Below, in pieces: positions 52,567-62,933 of a DNA stretch of 64,000 nucleotides. Below the pieces are notes generated by a model. The model ran no database searches, was not told the origin of the DNA, and saw only the letters and a list, made by a program, of their open reading frames with translations. The first letter of the stretch is position 1, and every line of letters begins with the position of its first letter. A program made the position numbers and the translations under genes. The stretch is from Heligmosomoides polygyrus polygyrus (lineage: Eukaryota > Nematoda > Chromadorea > Rhabditida > Heligmosomidae): positions 6,806,934-6,870,933 of the forward strand of contig OX377201.1 in assembly GCA_947396885.1 (NCBI GenBank), in the 5' to 3' direction.

Positions 52567-52743
52567 TGGCAAAAAAAATGTCGCCTGGTGAATCCGCTTC
52601 GACTTGCAGCGAGCTCGAAAAGAATGTAGACCCCGAGTTAACCCGCATGCTGAAGAGATTCTGGCGCACATCTGGATTAAAGCTGAAAAGCTTACACGAA
52701 CTCGTGGAACATGTCGCGAATGTGGGCAGCATTGGGAAGTAAA
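52567..52743 (+). other. Small open frame of unknown status
   Basis: 58 codons from MAKKMSPGESASTC to ANVGSIGK. Basic and amphipathic (ELTRMLKRFWR). The last third overlaps a family E MITE, so it may be a chance frame or a truncated exon. Confidence 0.2.
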
Positions 52744-52911
52744 ACAAGTCAGCCAATGATAACTAACCAACCCAAGCATCGACAGTAAATACGCAAGAGA
52801 ATCAGGGTACCGACCTTGTACGCCCTCTCTAAATGACACGCCCATTCTATGCAACCTGACTGGCTGGAGCGTCGTCACCCTCCAATGCTGCCCATATTCG
52901 TGACTAGTATC
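52708..52911. mobile_element. MITE family E
   Basis: ACATGTCGCGAATGTGGGC ... CCAATGCTGCCCATATTCG; about 200 bp with inverted ends. Confidence 0.75.
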
Positions 52912-53084
52912 GAACTCGATTTAAAGTGAGAGCGGAAAAAGGACCAACACTGGATACATATACCCGATCTATCGTGCATGGGCGGAACCCAAATGAAGAA
53001 CCTTGAATCCGGGTACATGCGACAGCAAGCGCATCTTCCGATAGGGCTACTACTCACCTATGTTAACTAATATCCATGAATGGG

Positions 53085-53160
53085 CTTGAGGCAGCGCAGT
53101 CGCTTAAGGCGCCGGCTGTCACGTCGTCTCGACTACAGGTTCTTGGTTCGGGTCACGGTT
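53085..53160 (+). mobile_element. SINE-A head fragment
   Basis: GGCAGCGCAGTCGCTTAAGG ... GGTTCTTGGTTCGGGTC: only the tRNA-like head. Confidence 0.6.
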
Positions 53161-53199
53161 TGAAGTTCATTCAGGTGTCGCCTAGATCGCCCTCCTTTC

Positions 53200-54710
53200 G
53201 AAGCAACGTCGTCTGAAGCCACTCAGGGACCTCGTTCTGCAGGATTTTTCGCCGTCATTGTCCTGCCTCGCTCTCCGCCAGACCCTACACGAGTCGTTAG
53301 ACTAGCTGCATCAAGGAGCATGCGTACCCCGAGCGTCCAGGAGTCACAAGGCGACAAATTTCTGTCATTTTTGAACCACCCAGTGCCCGCAGGAAAAACG
53401 AACCCCACCCCAGCGCTCATTGCTAGATGCCCTACAAGACTTATAGGTCCTGTTGAGAATCGTTGGAGTTAGTTCACAGACGTCCCTTGCAGGTAGTTTG
53501 TTTACATCTGTCCTAGTCGGAGGGGAGGGGGTATGTGCAGTCTTTCGCCTCTTCACTCCCTTCTTTCAACCTGTACCAGAGCTTCAGCTAGTGCCCAATG
53601 CACTGCATGATAGCACTCATGCGAGCTCAATGAGTGTGGTTTCTTTTCGCTAGATGCTGAACGGAGCTGTAAATTTAGTGGTGCCCCCCCCGGACTAGGA
53701 TGGATCCAGCAGTTCTTTTTCTCGTTCTTCAACCGTAGGCCTTAAAACCAATAAGTACTGGACGAAGAGCAAGATAGAGGTAATTCTGTCAAAGAGGCCG
53801 ATTAAATGTAGCAGAAATAAAAAGTGGTCCAGGAACTGATTGATCACACCTCTCGATGCAAGGGTAATCTAGGCAAAATTTAGTTCACACAAGAAACAGG
53901 TCGTTAAACTGTCCATGAATGATCACTGGATTGATATCAATTCTGTTATTGGAGAAAAACGCGGACTTGTTAATCGACAGTCATTGCATAGGCCAAATAC
54001 GCTTTCAAACTGCCTCCATTACGCCTCATAGGAGTAGAATGCACGACACATTCCGAACAGGGACGGACTGAAGCCGACCTATATTCATTAAGCCTCTATG
54101 CACGTACAGCACGTTCATGAAGGCATCATCAAAATTCTGGTCACTAAATTTTTTAACGAATTTTTTGTTAAATTTTCGTTAACCCGTCAAATTTTGATAA
54201 AAACTAATCTATCCACTGTTTTAAACGAAAAAATCAGGAAAACCTTTTATGCATAATTTTTACGTTAAACTGGCCGTTTTTCAAAAAAGAAACCGCACAT
54301 CTTTAAAATCATACTGAACGCATTTCAAACCTCAATTGGATTATTTAATTATTTGTTCATTTATTTAATCATACACTACAAAGAGTGCGCCTCAAAACAA
54401 TCAAATACGTCAGAATACTAGTGCAAATAAAATAAAAATGGTGAGAAAAAAAAAGAAAAAACAGTAATAACCAGACACAGCACTTTTTTGATTAAAAAAA
54501 ATTAAGTGTGACTTTCGTTGATAATCAATACAAGCTCGATGAGATCGCGCCATGCACTTGACTAGCACGCTGCGATTTTCATTTGATTGATAGCAAAAAC
54601 TCTCCTTTCACATACATAGTTATGCCACCAATCACCGGAGAAACGTTAGCAGGATTTAAACTAACAATCAAACTTGCAAAGCGACGTGTCGAACAAGCGT
54701 TAGGCGACCA
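53200..54710. other. Repeat debris without a gene
   Basis: FB1-like ends at about 53505-53530 and 53680-53707 (CCCCCGGACTAGGATGGATCC), a SINE-A-like scrap at 53950-54080, then AT-rich sequence. Confidence 0.45.
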
Positions 54711-54711
54711 G

Positions 54712-55384
54712 GGCCGGATTCACCAGCACTTATACCCGTGGGTATGCGGAGTATAGGGCATATCACGATGAGACATTTATGTTAAACCTTACGCACCACA
54801 TCGTGGGTATATCAGTGGGTAGAGAGAATACTCGACGATCGCCGCGGGTATATCCGCTACCCGGGAGGATTCTGCGCCGCACTGACAAAATGGCGCTACA
54901 GTGAGATCAGATGTTCTCGCGAGAAGCTTAGGCCGTGTTCATACTCCGCGACAGCAGCGAGAAGACCGACAAGAGCCCAGCGCGCGGAAGTATGAACAGG
55001 CGACAGCAGCTACTGGAGCTACTAGAGCGCCAAAAGCGACTGGAGCGACAGCGCCGGGGCTCAGGTATGAACACTTCGGCGGCGTGCGCTCGGTTTTAAC
55101 CGATTTGCATGTTTTGCACGGGCGACCAGAGCGACGAGAGCGCTTCGCGCGGAAGTATGAACAGGCGACGGCAGCGACTGGAGCGACAGCGCCGGCGCTC
55201 GAGTATGAACACTTTTCGGCGGCGCGCGCTAGGTTTTAATCGATATGCATGTTTTGCACGGACGACGAGTCGCTGTTGTCGCGAAATATGAACAGGCCCT
55301 TAGTTCTACAATAACCTTGATTCCCTACGATATCTATCCTTATGGTATCTCTAGCAAGGCCCACTGCTTGATGAATTCGGCCCC
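54712..55384. mobile_element. Family I long-type copy with nested Harbinger-like element
   Basis: Left end GGGCCGGATTCACCAGCAC, right end CTTGATGAATTCGGCCCC. The interior is the reverse of 23455-23803, interrupted at 54936-55297. Confidence 0.78.
54936..55297. mobile_element. Harbinger-like element, J type
   Basis: TIR GGCCGTGTTCATACTCCGCG / CGCGAAATATGAACAGGCCC, TTA on both sides. Holds about two units of 185 bp (GGAAGTATGAACAGGCGAC ... TGCATGTTTTGCACGG). Inserted in a family I MITE. Confidence 0.77.
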
Positions 55385-55470
55385 ACTAAGCCTTCCATGC
55401 CTTCGGGGTCGGAGAATTGGAAACCACTCTTCTCCTGGAAGGATGAAACACCGACTTGCCCATCCTGCAT
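55385..55470 (+). mobile_element. SINE-A middle fragment
   Basis: AAGCCTTCCATGCCTTCGGG ... GGAAGGATGAAACACCGAC. Only the block after the head remains; it abuts the right end of a short-TIR MITE. Confidence 0.6.
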
Positions 55471-55581
55471 TCCAATTGCCTTACTAGAACAGTACAGAAG
55501 TTGTTTTTGTTTAGTTGTTTATTGATCTTCTTGTTGTTTATTAGTTGTACATCTAATCATTTCGACCTGCTTACTTGATAG

Positions 55582-56000
55582 CTGTGGTAGCGCAGTCGGA
55601 GGTGGGTCGGCTGTTGCGCACATACAAATTTAAGGTTCAACACTACTATACTTTCACGACTCCAGAAGCCGAGGACCGAAACGTCGCCCAGGGCGCTCGA
55701 GCGCGCGCCAGCAGCGTCTCCATTCGTCCCTGTCGCGTGCCAGAGTGCTCCAATGGATCGTCCTCGCTCGAGGGACACGAAGGGCGTCATATCGGTCGTT
55801 CAGGGCTTCCAAGAAGAAGTCCGACCGACGCGTTGGTGAGCGTCCTGGTGTTTTTTTTTTGACATCCCACGGAATCCAGTAGGTGACGGCTCTCGTCCAG
55901 CGGGCGTCTACGAAGCGCATTACGTGGCCGGCCCACCTAATTTTCGACGAACTGGCTCATACGACAGCGTCTCTGATCTTCGAACGTCGACGAAACTCGG
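55582..56000 (-). pseudogene. RTE-type LINE 3' end
   Basis: Minus-strand C-terminus: TWPAHLIF region, then [31 protein letters not shown] and [16 protein letters not shown], the standard end of RTE reverse transcriptases. The stop lies at about 55654. The short 3' UTR continues into a sequence complementary to a tRNA-like head (GTAGCGCAGTCGG at about 55587). Confidence 0.8.
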
Positions 56001-56139
56001 AACTGAACCAAGATTGTTACGGCACTTTATTCGGCTTAGTCACGGCGGTACTGCCTTCTTCGGCGCCTGGAAGATTCCAAATAAGTTTGAGTAGCAGAAG
56101 CATGTCAAAAAGGGCTTTTTGAACATCCGATACTCAAAT

Positions 56140-56440
56140 TCGATTGAAAATCATTCGAGTACCTATTCGAATATGTCATTCGAGCGCAACTATAGTACAT
56201 ATGCGAAAACTTCAAAGAAAAACGCGAACGTGGGCAGCTCGGTCGGTTAACCTTGGAAGGGAATCAAAATTCGGCTGTTCGAATGTATTCGAATTCGAGT
56301 GTTCAAAAAATCGCGTTTTCGAATGTATTCAAATTTAAGTAATCAAAAATCTCTTTTTTCGAATATATTCGAAATTCGAATGCTCGAAAATTGCGGGTAA
56401 TCGAAAACACTCGAATATTCGAAAATTTTGAGAGAGCACA
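56140..56440. repeat. TTCGAAT-rich repetitive tract
   Basis: Many TTCGAAT/ATTCGAA words at irregular spacing. No gene. Confidence 0.6.
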
Positions 56441-56569
56441 ACTATAATATGTACCTCGCGTCCGATCCGATGCTCCTCTTCAGCACAGTCTCGTATGCTT
56501 GGCTGATTGTACTGTGTTGTTTGTTGAGCTGTTTTATGTAGAACAATTTTTTAAGAGACAAAAATGGGC

Positions 56570-56830
56570 ATTGATTCTTTTTTGGGATACGCCACGCATT
56601 TTACTTCTACGGGATTCCGTCGTGGCCATTGAGTAAGCACTTGGCACAGCGACAAACAGTGGCTGGCTGGCCGGTGGGCAAGTCAGCGTTTTGTCCTTCC
56701 GAGTCCGGTACCAATTCACCGACTCCCGTGGGATGGAAGGCTAGATTAGCCTGGTCGGGAAACCCGAACCAAGAACCTGTATCGGATGCATGCGACAGTA
56801 TGCGCCTACTCCAACTGCGCTACACTACCT
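56570..56830 (-). mobile_element. SINE-A copy, tail truncated
   Basis: GGGATACGCCACGCATTTTAC to CAACTGCGCTACACTACC. Confidence 0.78.
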
Positions 56831-56839
56831 TATAAATGA

Positions 56840-57660
56840 ATAAATGAAACAACTTTACTCTTAAGGAGGAAGGAGGAAATTACGATGATTCTCAACTCAA
56901 TAATAATTATTAGTTACGTGGTATAAGACACACGTTTAAAAAACAAATAATCATCAAAATTTTATAAGAGAAGCAACATCCTTTCACACATACGTTTGAA
57001 AGAGCCGGAAACCTGCTTGACAATACAAAATCGTGACAATACAAAAAATACAAAAATACCAGTCGTTGGAATCAGTTGGCCCACACATTGATATACACTG
57101 GTCGGCCGACGGTCAAGTCAGAAATTTAATCGACTAACGCCGACGTTTATCCGTTTTCAAAACTTACAGGTAACCGTTTTTAAAAGTTCAGTCGGCTACG
57201 ATAGGTTACGGTAGGTACGGGTTAGAAATTCTGTCGCGGTCATGACCACCGATTTCTCCCAAGCATCACTTAGGGGATATCTAGAGCGCTGGTCAGGGAT
57301 ATGTTCTTCGTACTACGGTGGAGTACGATAGGATACTTGCATAGCTGACGAGTCAAGATCAACAACTTCGTCCATAATTTGGCCATTGGAAATTATTTAA
57401 GCTGCTGACCGCTGTCATTTCGTTTCTAAACGATCAATTTTTCGTGCACTACTTTCCATCTCAACGTAATAGGTTGAAAAATAAGACCGATCATAGAGGT
57501 GAAGAAAACGAATTTATGTTTTGATGTAGAAGGCCTTACTCACCCATATTTACCGTAACTTACAGTAATCGATCGAGATTTTGAGAATGGATATCATATT
57601 TCATAATCAGTACAACAAATAAATCGCATAGGCAAAGTATGGGTGGAATCGGTGATCATG
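56840..57660. other. No recognisable gene
   Basis: AT-rich sequence with a short GGTTACGGTAGGTACGG-type repeat near 57190-57220. Nothing else supported. Confidence 0.45.
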
Positions 57661-57671
57661 GCCTCAGCAGA

Positions 57672-57957
57672 CTTAGGATAAAATGAAGGACGGCGCTACT
57701 TAATCCCTCTTGGGATGCGCCACCATTCTACTTCTAAGGGATGTTGTGGAGCCGATTTCAATGCGTATTTGGCAATACAATAACTTGCGGTGGCCAGTCA
57801 ATGAACACATCAGCAGTTTATTCTTTCCAGACAAGTCCGGCACCACTTCACCGACCACGGAGAAATGGAGGGCTTTTGACCTAAGCGGGAAATCCGAACC
57901 AAGAACCTGATATCGGGTACGACAGCGGCACCTCCTCCGACTGTTCTATACGCGCCC
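57672..57957 (-). mobile_element. SINE-A copy
   Basis: AGGATAAAATGAAGGACGG to CTGTTCTATACGCGCCCC. Confidence 0.82.
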
Positions 57958-58033
57958 CATCGGCAGCCTTATTTACCCATAACTACCATAACAGCCTACC
58001 GTATTTCACCGTATTACTGAACCAAATGCCTGA

Positions 58034-58324
58034 CAAAAAAAGAAAAACGATGGCGTTACTCAATCCCTTTTAGGATGCGCCACGCATCTACTTCTACGAG
58101 ATGTCGCGGAGGCGATTCAAATGGGTATTTGGCCATACAATGACTTGCGGTGGCCAGCCGATGAACAATTCAATGCTTTATCCTTCCCAGACAAGTCTGG
58201 TACCAATTCACCGACCCCGGAGGGATGGAAGGCTTGGTTGGCCTAGTCGGGAAATCCGAACCAGGAACCTGGTATCAGGTGCAGGCGACAGTCGGCGCCT
58301 TCTCCGACTGCGCTACGCGCGCAC
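58034..58324 (-). mobile_element. SINE-A copy with 10-bp target duplication
   Basis: AAATGCCTGA flanks it at 58024-58033 and 58325-58334. Confidence 0.92.
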
Positions 58325-58378
58325 AAATGCCTGATAACTACCCCTAATAACTCCCTGAACGATGCTTGGGCAAAAATT

Positions 58379-58891
58379 CGGATCTATCCTAGTCCGCGGG
58401 GGCACATAACTAAAAAGCATGTAATAAATCGACTTGAGACTTACCGTCCAGCTCCTGCAGAAGAAAATAGGACTTAAACTAGAAAAATTCACGAAAAAAA
58501 AAACGAAAAAACTGCATTCATTTTTTCATTTCGCAATTGTAAGCAGGCAAAGTTATGCGCCCTAAACGGAACAAAAAAAAAACGGACAGACAAACAGAAA
58601 ATAAAATCGCCGCGGTTCTACAACCGTCTCGGCGGGCAAAAAGTAACGCAATGGAGGCTTGCCGTGTGCTACCCCGTCTGACATGTTATAGCCAGAATCT
58701 AACATGGTGAGGAGGGCACACAACTTTGCCTGCTTACAACCGCGGCGAAAGCAAATGTATTTTTTTCGTTTTTTTCTTCGTGAATTTTTCTAGTTTGGGT
58801 CCTATTTTGTTCTGCAGGGGCCACTCGGTAAGTCTACAGTCAATTTATTGCATGCTTTTTAGTTATGTGGTACCCCCCCCCCAGACCAGGA
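58379..58891. mobile_element. FB1 copy 6
   Basis: About 510 bp, GGATCTATCCTAGTCCGCGG to the C tract and CCAGACCAGGATA. A SINE follows immediately at 58892. Confidence 0.8.
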
Positions 58892-59178
58892 TAAAAGGAT
58901 AAAGGATTAAGGGCGGCGTTATTCAATCCCATTTGGGATGCGCCACGCATTCTACTTCTACGGGATGTCGTGGAGGCGAGTTGAATGCGTGTTTAGCCAT
59001 ACACTTGCGGTGGCCAGCCGATGAACAAGTCAGCGCTGTGTCCTTTCTCTGGTACTAATTCACCGACCCCGGAGAGAAGAAAGGCTTGGTTGGCCTGGGC
59101 GAAAAATCCGAACCAGGAACCTGGCATCGGATGCACGCGACCGTCGGCGCCTCCTCCGACTGCGCTCCACGCGCCCAT
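58892..59178 (-). mobile_element. SINE-A copy
   Basis: GGATAAAGGATTAAGGGCGG to GACTGCGCTCCACGCGCCC. Directly after FB1 copy 6; an FB1-like end (GGACCAGGATAGATCC) follows, so it probably inserted into FB1. Confidence 0.85.
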
Positions 59179-59204
59179 CCGGACCAGGATAGATCCAAAA
59201 ATTC

Positions 59205-59292
59205 TTTTTCGATCTGTTCTCAACTTCGGGAGTCGTGAAAGTACAGTAGTGCGGCACCTTAAATGCGACAGTCGGCACCTCTACCACGCGCC
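59205..59292 (+). mobile_element. RTE 3' UTR joined to antisense tRNA-like head
   Basis: CTCAACTTCGGGAGTCGTGA, AAGTACAGTAGTGCGGCACC, then GACAGTCGGCACCTCTACCA. Same junction as 55582-55660 on the other strand. Confidence 0.6.
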
Positions 59293-59299
59293 TTCCTAA

Positions 59300-59740
59300 G
59301 AAATAATGAGGTAATGAGGTCTTGACATAACCACCAAAGAAGTTCGGGGGCTTAACTACCTTAACTATATGAAAAAACAATATAAACACATAAACAACAA
59401 ACAAATAACATAAATAAACAAAAACAATTCCTGACTCTTCAGGAAGTTGAAGGGTAATTTCCGACGATTCCCAGTTGCATCGCTTCACCACTAGATTCTC
59501 TAACATAAAACTTCTACAGCGTTGGCTTTCCTTCGTTTATTTCTTCGTCGCATACTGTACGAAGCGAAAGCAAGTCAACATGAACAGGTGTTAATCAGCT
59601 GACGGTCGACGGCTCCATTATGGTGGTAGTCATTTTTGCAGCACCTAATGGCGTGTAATGGACAGGCGACAAATGATTGTTTACCTCTCGGCGAGCCGCG
59701 CTTGCTGTGCTGTTCGGCTTGAGAGCATGAATTTTTCGTC
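59300..59740. other. No recognisable gene
   Basis: Low-complexity AACAAATAA-type sequence then mixed sequence before the possible exon at 59752. Confidence 0.45.
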
Positions 59741-59751
59741 GTATTCCCACG

Positions 59752-59910
59752 ATGAAATATGGTCAGCACACGGTTGACACCCGGCCGGCGCCGTTGGAGC
59801 TCGATATATCCGGGCGGATGGACAGCGATATTAGCTTGCGTTTCTTCCTCTACGGGGTATCTGACGACGGGACAGAAAAGTGCGTGGGACAATGCCTGCC
59901 CGAGAAAGCG
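59752..59910 (+). CDS. Possible orphan exon, function unknown
   Basis: Open frame from ATG at 59752 (or from an AG acceptor at about 59766) to a GTAAGC donor at 59911. The translation includes RPAPLELDISGR and ISLRFFLYGVSDDG and looks protein-like, with good codon texture. No family recognised and no partner exon found, since LINE and repeat sequence follows. It could be the first coding exon of a gene interrupted by insertions, or chance. Confidence 0.3.
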
Positions 59911-60173
59911 GTAAGCCTTAGAAACGGGTGTCAATTGGAAGAGAAGTCAAGAAATGAAGACACTTCCTACATGACTCACTTTGAGAGAAATCAAACCGGC
60001 AGGAACCACCTAGACTTTCAAAGAAATATATCCTGGCGTGCTAGGTGAAAAATGAAGCTTGGTATGTCTATGGTAAAGATAACCTTCCATACAGCCTAAA
60101 TGAGAAAATCTGGATAACGTTAGAGAATACTACTTTGATACTTTGATGGTCCTTTTGTTGGCTGGAGGTCTTC

Positions 60174-61180
60174 TCAGTGAGGACCACAACTCTTCCAGGC
60201 CGCTCGATCTCTGGCAGCTTGCATCCAGTGAGACAGACTCCGCTCTCTGAAGGACCTTGAGAATGAGTCTGCCCATCGCGTTGGCGGTCGTCCCAGTGGT
60301 CTCTCATGGTCTCTCGGGAGCCAATCTGTGACACGAAGACTCCATCTATCGCCCTTTCGTCGAAGCAGGTGTCCGGCCCAGCGATATTTGGACTTCTTCA
60401 TGTACTGCAGCGGGTCTGCTAATTGCGACTTCTCCCGTAGCTCTGAGCTTTGTAGGCCTTCTTGCCATTGCTGACGAAGGCTTGTTCTCAGAAGACATCT
60501 CTCCAGTGCACGATGCGTAGTTTGCATCGCTCTGGCGATTGTCTTGTTGTCGGGCCAGGTTTCCGTCACGTAACACATCGCAGGCAGTACAGAGGCGTTG
60601 AATATCGAGGCCCTGAGGCCGGGATCTTTGACCTGATCGGTGACTTCGCGAATCGAACTGAAGGCTGCCTATGCTGCGCGTCTCCTGCGGGCGATTTCAG
60701 GAGCGAGGTCGTTATCCGTGTTCAGCTCTTTTCCCAGATAGATGTAGGACTCGACCTGTTGTAGAGCGACTCCATTTAACCTTACGCGTCCCGTGTCACA
60801 CCACTGTTTGACCATAAATTGTGTTTTGGACAGATTCATGTCCAATCGAATCTTCATACCTGCCACATTGAGCTCGTTCAGGATTTCCTCGACTTCTGCC
60901 GTGCTGGTAGAGATGAGAACAATATCGTTGGCGAAGCGAAGGTTGCCGATCCGTTTACCGTCGACAAGGTAGCCTTTATCGTCCCAGTTCAAGTCTTTCA
61001 TGGCATCCTGGAGTGCCGCTGTGAATAGCTTGGGAGAAATCGTGTCTCCCTGCCGTACTCCTTTCCCGATTGGAATCTTAACCTTTCGATCGAACAACTG
61101 GATGGTGGTCGATGTGTTCGAGAAGCATTCGTCGAGATGTCGGATGTACCAGCATGCACAAGCGCGTTCAATCATATAAA
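60174..61180 (-). pseudogene. RTE-type LINE reverse transcriptase, 5'-truncated
   Basis: One continuous frame of about 334 codons with a single TAG near 60669. Contains GKGVRQGDTISPKLF, the catalytic block as FANDIVLI (normally FADD), LNLSKT-type NLSKTQFM, YIYLGKEL, RWAGHLLRR and GRPPTRWADSF. The D-to-N change hits one of two catalytic aspartates, so it would be dead even without the stop. Starts abruptly at about 61180. Confidence 0.88.
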
Positions 61181-61685
61181 AATCGCTACGACCTAGTCGA
61201 GTGTATGGCGCAGTGGGTTCACTATTTAGGCTCTTTTAATACACTAGATAATTGCCGCATGCGCTCTAAAACAAATACTTTTCCGTTATTTTAATTTGAG
61301 AAACAAAAATTTTGTTGAAATTTCAAACAGCGCGTTCACTTATTTAGGCATATGAAATAAAAATTTTCAAAAAATTTCAGACTCAATTTCTATTGAACAA
61401 CAAATTATTCCAACATTTTTGAAGGGTCACTATTTTAATGTGGAAGAAGCTCGCTTTAATTTGGAAAACGCTTAGTTTGATTTCAGAAACGTCAGACTTG
61501 CCAAAAGAGAGATCAACTTAAAAATTAAGTTTTAAGTGACGTGAAAATTTTGCAATTATAAGGAAATATATGGTAGGATATATGTATACAATTTTCACGT
61601 CAAATAGCAAAGCAAACGTAATGCTTCTGAAATCAGTGAACGTCTTCCAAATCAGGATGAGCATCTTACGGTTAAAGATGCACTC
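61180..61685 (+). repeat. Dispersed AT-rich repeat (family L) with hairpin end
   Basis: Ends in inverted GACGTGAAAATTTTGCAA / ACAATTTTCACGTCAAAT. Host of the palindromic SINE-B insertion. Confidence 0.62.
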
Positions 61686-61703
61686 TACAATATGGTTAGA
61701 ATA

Positions 61704-61896
61704 CTTGAACACATTTGCTTAAGCCTGGAGCGGCTGATAGAGAGGCTATATGTTGTTACAGGATGTTTTGTTGCGATCAAAACTCTTGCGCCAGGCGGGA
61801 CTCGAACCCGCATCGCTGCCCGGAAAGCAGAAGATGCGGGTTCGAGTCCCGCCTGGCGCAAGAGTTTTGATCGCAACAAAAACATCCTGTAACAAC
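61704..61896. mobile_element. SINE-B palindromic (inverted dimer) insertion
   Basis: Reverse SINE-B body and T arm run to about 61813, then the anticodon-stem region, then the forward T arm and body from about 61834. The arms form a near-perfect hairpin of about 64 bp each. Flanked by the 14-bp direct repeat ATATGGTTAGAATA at 61690-61703 and 61897-61910. Confidence 0.85.
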
Positions 61897-62009
61897 ATAT
61901 GGTTAGAATAATTTTGTGTTCAAAGAAAATTTTGTACAACTTTGTATTTTTGTTTCAGCTGCCCGAATGAGTGAAATAATTTTTTAAAAAATTTAAAGAA
62001 AAATTAGCT

Positions 62010-62590
62010 AAATTTTATTTTAAGGCGCAACAAGACAAGAATCATTCAGTGCATTAAAAAATGAGGCCGCGCCATACAGTCGAAAAGCACGTTGCGACTT
62101 TTAGCTGATTGATAGTGCAAAAGTTGCTGACATGAAGCATCAAAGTGAGGATATGTGTGTTCTTAACAACTGTTTCTGTTGTATCGTTTACAATTGTGAA
62201 AAGCAGAAATTTTCATCAATCGAATAAAAATCGCGACGTCTTGGAAGAGGGAATGGCGTAACATCTTCTTTTGACACTAAAACATGACTGGTTTCCTGCT
62301 CTTTAAAAAACAATTCTTAAATAATTATTTTCCTCCACAAAGAAGAATTTTCTAAAATTTCAAACAATGTATTGGGTAACTGAGTTAAGACTTCAAAGAA
62401 AGTCATTCTGATTTTTTTGAGCAGAAAATTATTCTAATTTTTAAGCTGTTTATGGAATTAAGCTGTTTATGGAGTTCCTAGTTTAATGAAAAAAAGTCTT
62501 TTTGATTTGGAAGATGTTAGGTTTGGTTTCAAACGTTAGGCTTGTTTAGAAGAGTGTCCGATTTGACGTGAAAATGGTAGATGTCACGCT
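62010..62590 (+). repeat. Dispersed AT-rich repeat (family L)
   Basis: AAAATCGCGACGTCTTGGAAG matches 28660; GAGTGTCCGATTTGACGTG is the shared end. Confidence 0.65.
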
Positions 62591-62599
62591 TATACAGAA

Positions 62600-62930
62600 A
62601 TAAATTTCTCCCATTCGAAGAAAAAAATTCAGAGAACAAAATTGTAGCTTACAAAATTAAAAGCTTTGAGCAATATAGCAGTTCAAGTCTTTTTGCGGTG
62701 ATCTTCTATGCGGTTAGTGGGGTTGGTTTTTTGGGACACTTTTTTGACAAATAGGAAAAAATCGAAGCCCCAGATCATCTTGAAGATCGCTTCAGAAATT
62801 TGTGATTTTTTAGTGTATATCAATGCAAGGAATGATGAACATGGAACCAAACTAGGCACGTTTTATATCAAATAGATCGCCATGATGAGGCAATCCTAAA
62901 ATTGACATAAAATACATTTTCGACACATTA
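62600..62930. other. AT-rich spacer
   Basis: No feature recognised between repeat family L and the LINE. Confidence 0.45.
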
Positions 62931-62933
62931 TCC

